Position numbers and translations under genes: made by a program | Assembly (NCBI RefSeq): GCF_009380215.1 | Contig: NZ_WHUG01000002.1 | Location: 248,001-312,000 of the forward strand | Direction of reading: 5' to 3' | DNA length: 64,000 nucleotides | From: Rugamonas aquatica | GTDB taxonomy: Bacteria > Pseudomonadota > Gammaproteobacteria > Burkholderiales > Burkholderiaceae_D | Notes under the pieces: generated by a model | Database searches by the model: none | Seen by the model: only the letters and a program-made list of their open reading frames with translations | What the model was told of the DNA's origin: nothing | In this document: piece by piece, positions 60,944 to 64,000 of the stretch | How the letters are laid out: each line of letters begins with the position of its first letter | Numbering within the stretch: position 1 is the stretch's first letter

Positions 60944-61264
60944 GGCTAGTTACATTTCGATGAAGGCGAAATGCGCGTTTTGCCGTTTTATCAGGTACAA
61001 TTCGGCTTGTTGGATGAAACGTCTTTGATTGGTCTCGTATGTTTTCGCCCGAAAACTGCGCCTGCCGGCCGCGTTTCACGTAGAAAGTGATGGCCTAGGC
61101 CGTTGCTGGCATGTCCCTCTCTCCCGCCTGGCGCGCATCGGCCCGGGCGTCGGAAAAACAGCTTCAGCGAGTTATTCCAGCAGGCAGCATCATTGATGCC
61201 AGCCATTGCCTCACTGAATGTGATTGATTTCTTTCTTGCATGAAAATGCAACCACAAGATTGCT
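60944..61264. other. Non-coding gap between glk and scpB
   Basis: No gene is seen in these 320 bases. A hairpin CATTTCG-ATGAAGG-CGAAATG (60953-60973) followed by T-rich sequence may end glk transcription. A TACAAT -10-like box near 61004 could start the scpB transcript with a long leader. A perfect palindrome TTGCAT-GAAA-ATGCAA (61236-61251) lies just before the scpB start. Confidence 0.45.
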
Positions 61265-62044
61265 ATGGATACAGCAGAGGCTAAAAGAGTCCTCGAAACC
61301 GCTTTGCTATGCGCTCGTGAGCCATTGTCGATCCACAGTCTGAAAAAGCTGTTTGTCGAAGTGGACGATCAAGACAGGCCGCGCGGTCCCGGAGTCGGTT
61401 CCGATACGATCAAGGAATTGCTCGAAGAATTAAGGCTGGACTGGGCCGGCAAGGGTGTTGAAGTCATCAGCCTGTCGACCGGTTGGCGCTTCCAGAGCCG
61501 CCCCGAGATGAAGCTGTATCTCGACCGGATGAACCCGGAAAAGCCACCCAGATACTCGCGGGCGACGCTGGAAACATTGGCCATCATTGCCTACCGCCAG
61601 CCTGTCACGCGGGGCGATATTGAAGAAATACGCGGCGTCGCCGTCAATTCGCAGACGATCAAGATGTTGGAAGACCGGGGCTGGGTAGACGCCATCGGTT
61701 ATCGCGATGTCGTCGGCCGCCCGGCTTTGCTGGGCACCACCAAGCAGTTTTTGGATGATTTGGGCTTGAATTCGCTGTCCCAGCTGCCTCCTTTGCAGCA
61801 AATCAGCGATACGCAGGGCGGCGGTCCGGACATGGAAGCGCTGGAAGCAGCCCTGCAGGAAAACTTTGACAAAGCGGCACACCAAGCCGCGCAACAACCA
61901 GATGGTACGGATAGCGAGTTGCCAGTGGCCGAAGCAGAAGCCGCGACTAGCCCGGAAGCCGGCCAGCAAGCACAAACACAACCCGCGCCAGATGTAACGG
62001 TTGACGCTGAGCACAACCAAGAAACGAATAATGAACAATCCTAA
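61265..62044 (+). CDS. scpB: Segregation and condensation protein B
   Basis: Winged-helix subunit of the SMC-ScpA-ScpB condensin that organises and segregates the chromosome. The domain (about 1-175) begins [20 protein letters not shown] and contains [51 protein letters not shown] and [20 protein letters not shown], all characteristic. A C-terminal tail of about 80 residues is acidic and rich in A, Q, P and E and probably disordered. scpA is not adjacent. The start codon ATG 61265 fits the family; there is no strong ribosome binding site. The 3' end overlaps the rluB start by 14 bases, a conserved pairing in betaproteobacteria. Confidence 0.95.
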   Translation: MDTAEAKRVLETALLCAREPLSIHSLKKLFVEVDDQDRPRGPGVGSDTIKELLEELRLDWAGKGVEVISLSTGWRFQSRPEMKLYLDRMNPEKPPRYSRATLETLAIIAYRQPVTRGDIEEIRGVAVNSQTIKMLEDRGWVDAIGYRDVVGRPALLGTTKQFLDDLGLNSLSQLPPLQQISDTQGGGPDMEALEAALQENFDKAAHQAAQQPDGTDSELPVAEAEAATSPEAGQQAQTQPAPDVTVDAEHNQETNNEQS

Positions 62045-64000
62045 TTCCCCAGAGACAGTCAACGACGTAGCGCCGGCCGAAGTGGCCGCCAAGCCTAAGC
62101 GTCGCACCAAAGCCCAGATCGAAGCCGATGCGGCAGCCGCAGCGTCCGGCGATGCGCCAGTCGCCGCCAAGGCCAAGCGCAAGACCAAGGCTGATGCCGA
62201 AGTCGCCGCCGCCGATGCACCGGCCCCGGTGAAAAAGCCGCGCGCAAAACCGGCCGCCAAGTCCGCCGATGCAGCCGCTAGCGCTGAAGCCGCACCGCAG
62301 GCCGCCGCGCCAGTCGCAGCCGCCGCCGATGCGCCAGCCAAGGCGCCACGCGCCAAAAAGCCAGCCGTCGCACCAGCCGCCGATGCCGCACCTGCAGCCT
62401 CTGCCGCAGCTCCAGCCCCAGCAGTCGAAGCGCAAGCCGCTCCTGCCGAAGCCGGCGAGCGCGCAGAACGTGCCGAACGCGGCCCGCGTGGTCCACGTGG
62501 CCCGCGCCAGATGCGCGAACAGCGCGCTGCCCGCCAGGCCATGATGCCGCGTCCGGAACCGGTCGCTGCTGCCGATGGTGAAGCCGCTCCGGCAGCCGAC
62601 GGCGCCGCTCCTGCCGAAGGCGGCAAGCCACGCCACGAGCGCGGTCCACGCGCCGATGGTCAGCGCAACGGCAAGAACGGCAAGGGTAAGAACGGCAAGC
62701 CACGCAACGGCCAGAACGCCGGCGGCAAGCCTAACGATGCTGATGCAGCGTTCTCCTACGTCACCTCGGACGCCTTCGACAGCGACGAACCGGCCAAGGG
62801 CCGTCACGCCGCACCGAAAGCCGTGCGCCGCGACCTGACCTCGGACGACGACGCGCCCAAGCTGCACAAGGTGCTGGCCGAAGCCGGCCTGGGTTCGCGC
62901 CGCGACATGGAAGAATTGATCGTTGCCGGCCGCGTGTCGGTCAACGGCGAGCCGGCCCACATCGGCCAGCGCATCCTGCCGACCGACGCTGTGCGCCTGA
63001 ACGGCAAGCTGATCCAGCGCCGCGTCAGCAAGAAACCGCCGCGCGTGCTGGTGTACCACAAGCCAGCCGGTGAAATCGTCTCGATGGACGATCCGGAAGG
63101 CCGCCCATCGGTGTTCGACCGCCTGCCGACCATGAAGGCTGGCAAATGGCTGGCCGTCGGCCGTCTGGACTTCAACACCGAAGGCTTGCTGCTGTTCACG
63201 ACCTCCGGCGATCTGGCCAACCGTCTGATGCACCCGCGCTATCACATCGACCGTGAATACGCGGTGCGTACGCTGGGCGTGCTGGAAGAGGGCATGCGCC
63301 AGAAGCTGCTGGCCGGCGTCGAGTTGGAAGACGGCCTGGCGCAGTTCTCCAAGATCGCCGACGGCGGCGGCGAGGGCATCAACAAGTGGTACCGCGTCAT
63401 CATCGGCGAAGGCCGTAACCGCGAAGTGCGCCGCATGTTCGAAGCGATCGGCCTGACCGTGTCGCGCCTGATCCGTACCCGCTACGGCGCGATGACCCTG
63501 CCAAGCAGCCTGAAGCGCGGCCGCTGGGAAGAGCTGGAAGAAAACACCGTGCGCGACATGCTGGCCGCTTACGGCGTCGATAAAAAAGGCGGCGACGCGC
63601 CTGCCGCTCCGCGCGGCAAGGGCCCGCAGCAAGCCAAGCCGGCCCAGAACAAGGGGCCGGAAAAGCGCCCGCAGCGCGGCCGTGATGCCGAGCGCGACGA
63701 TCGCGACTTCGACGATGACGACGAGGACGATCACGACGAACCAAACTTCAACCGCGCCGACGTCAGCAACGCCAACGCGATGCCGTTCGCCAAGGGCCCG
63801 CGCGGCAATGGCCGTGGCCAGGGCGGCTTCGGTGGCGGCCAGGGCCGTCCAGGCGGCGCCGGTGCTGGTGCCGGCAATGGCCGTGGCGGTCCGGGCAGCG
63901 GTCGTCCGGGTGGCGGCGCGCAGACGTCCGGCCGTCCAGGTGGTCGTCCGCAAGGCATCGGCGGTTACGCCGGCGGCCGTCCGCTGGGCGAAGGCCCGGC
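62031..64000 (+). CDS. rluB: 23S rRNA pseudouridine synthase RluB, 3' partial
   Basis: Converts uridine 2605 of 23S rRNA to pseudouridine. The frame opens with ATGAACAATCC inside the end of scpB and stays open to the window edge, so the C-terminus is missing. The first 260 residues or so are low-complexity, rich in Ala, Pro, Lys and Arg ([20 protein letters not shown]). The S4 RNA-binding domain follows ([32 protein letters not shown]), then the RsuA-type catalytic domain with [15 protein letters not shown], whose Asp is the catalytic residue, and [16 protein letters not shown]. After the domain comes a tail with an acidic run ([12 protein letters not shown]) and Gly/Arg-rich repeats. Long N- and C-terminal extensions are known for betaproteobacterial RluB. 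Confidence 0.94.
   Translation, partial: MNNPNSPETVNDVAPAEVAAKPKRRTKAQIEADAAAAASGDAPVAAKAKRKTKADAEVAAADAPAPVKKPRAKPAAKSADAAASAEAAPQAAAPVAAAADAPAKAPRAKKPAVAPAADAAPAASAAAPAPAVEAQAAPAEAGERAERAERGPRGPRGPRQMREQRAARQAMMPRPEPVAAADGEAAPAADGAAPAEGGKPRHERGPRADGQRNGKNGKGKNGKPRNGQNAGGKPNDADAAFSYVTSDAFDSDEPAKGRHAAPKAVRRDLTSDDDAPKLHKVLAEAGLGSRRDMEELIVAGRVSVNGEPAHIGQRILPTDAVRLNGKLIQRRVSKKPPRVLVYHKPAGEIVSMDDPEGRPSVFDRLPTMKAGKWLAVGRLDFNTEGLLLFTTSGDLANRLMHPRYHIDREYAVRTLGVLEEGMRQKLLAGVELEDGLAQFSKIADGGGEGINKWYRVIIGEGRNREVRRMFEAIGLTVSRLIRTRYGAMTLPSSLKRGRWEELEENTVRDMLAAYGVDKKGGDAPAAPRGKGPQQAKPAQNKGPEKRPQRGRDAERDDRDFDDDDEDDHDEPNFNRADVSNANAMPFAKGPRGNGRGQGGFGGGQGRPGGAGAGAGNGRGGPGSGRPGGGAQTSGRPGGRPQGIGGYAGGRPLGEGP

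Noticed and set aside
62278-63953. Plus- and minus-strand open frames within the last 2 kb (for example 61947-63953 minus)
   Set aside because: They are shadows of rluB, whose frame runs uninterrupted from 62031 to the window edge and contains the S4 and pseudouridine synthase motifs.

Overview
The window is GC-rich chromosomal DNA from a betaproteobacterium, most likely an Oxalobacteraceae member of the Massilia/Duganella type. This rests on the gene set (glnA next to ntrBC, a yhdP-nitrilase-tldD run, a DUF4124 protein, a scpB-rluB pair) and on the many TonB-dependent receptors. It looks like core genome with large orphan receptor genes set between housekeeping operons. I see no rRNA, tRNA, CRISPR array, prophage or insertion sequence.

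Layout. 1-5.2 kb: a class A penicillin-binding protein cut by the window edge, a dispersed double-hairpin repeat, an orphan TAXI-type solute-binding protein and a rhodanese. 5.2-11.3 kb: a nitrogen-assimilation block (glnA with a sigma-54 promoter and three NtrC-like boxes, a DUF4124 protein, ntrB, ntrC), then corA. 11.3-20.5 kb: TonB receptor 1, a GAF histidine kinase, an FAD-dependent oxidoreductase and receptor 2. 20.9-24.9 kb: rsmE, transketolase and GAPDH. 24.9-30.9 kb: tandem paralogous receptors 3 and 4. 31.1-34.5 kb: a Cache-domain protein and glnE. 34.6-42.5 kb: yhdP, a nitrilase-family amidase, tldD, and aroG preceded by an attenuator. 42.7-51.7 kb: receptors 5, 6 and 7. 52.2-58.8 kb: a complete oligopeptide-type ABC importer and a DedA-rhodanese fusion. 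58.8-59.7 kb: a small two-gene cassette (SLT-type muramidase plus secreted Cys-rich protein). 59.7-64 kb: glk with two HexR-like operators, scpB, and rluB cut by the window end.

How the genes work together. GlnA, NtrB, NtrC and GlnE form most of the ammonium-assimilation control circuit: NtrB/NtrC can drive glnA through the sigma-54 promoter, and GlnE adenylylates GlnA, whose expected target tyrosine (Tyr400) is present. Transketolase, GAPDH and glucokinase serve central carbon metabolism. The seven receptors point to a scavenging lifestyle on polymers, peptides or chelated metals. Receptor 7 is divergent from the peptide ABC operon, so the two may form an outer-plus-inner membrane peptide route.

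Most notable points: a 21-residue Phe/Tyr-rich leader peptide with terminator and antiterminator pairing upstream of aroG; a promoter architecture shared by four receptor genes, with a longer set of colinear upstream blocks shared by receptors 6 and 7; and the small putative effector-immunity cassette. All functional calls come from reading the sequence; no database search was run.
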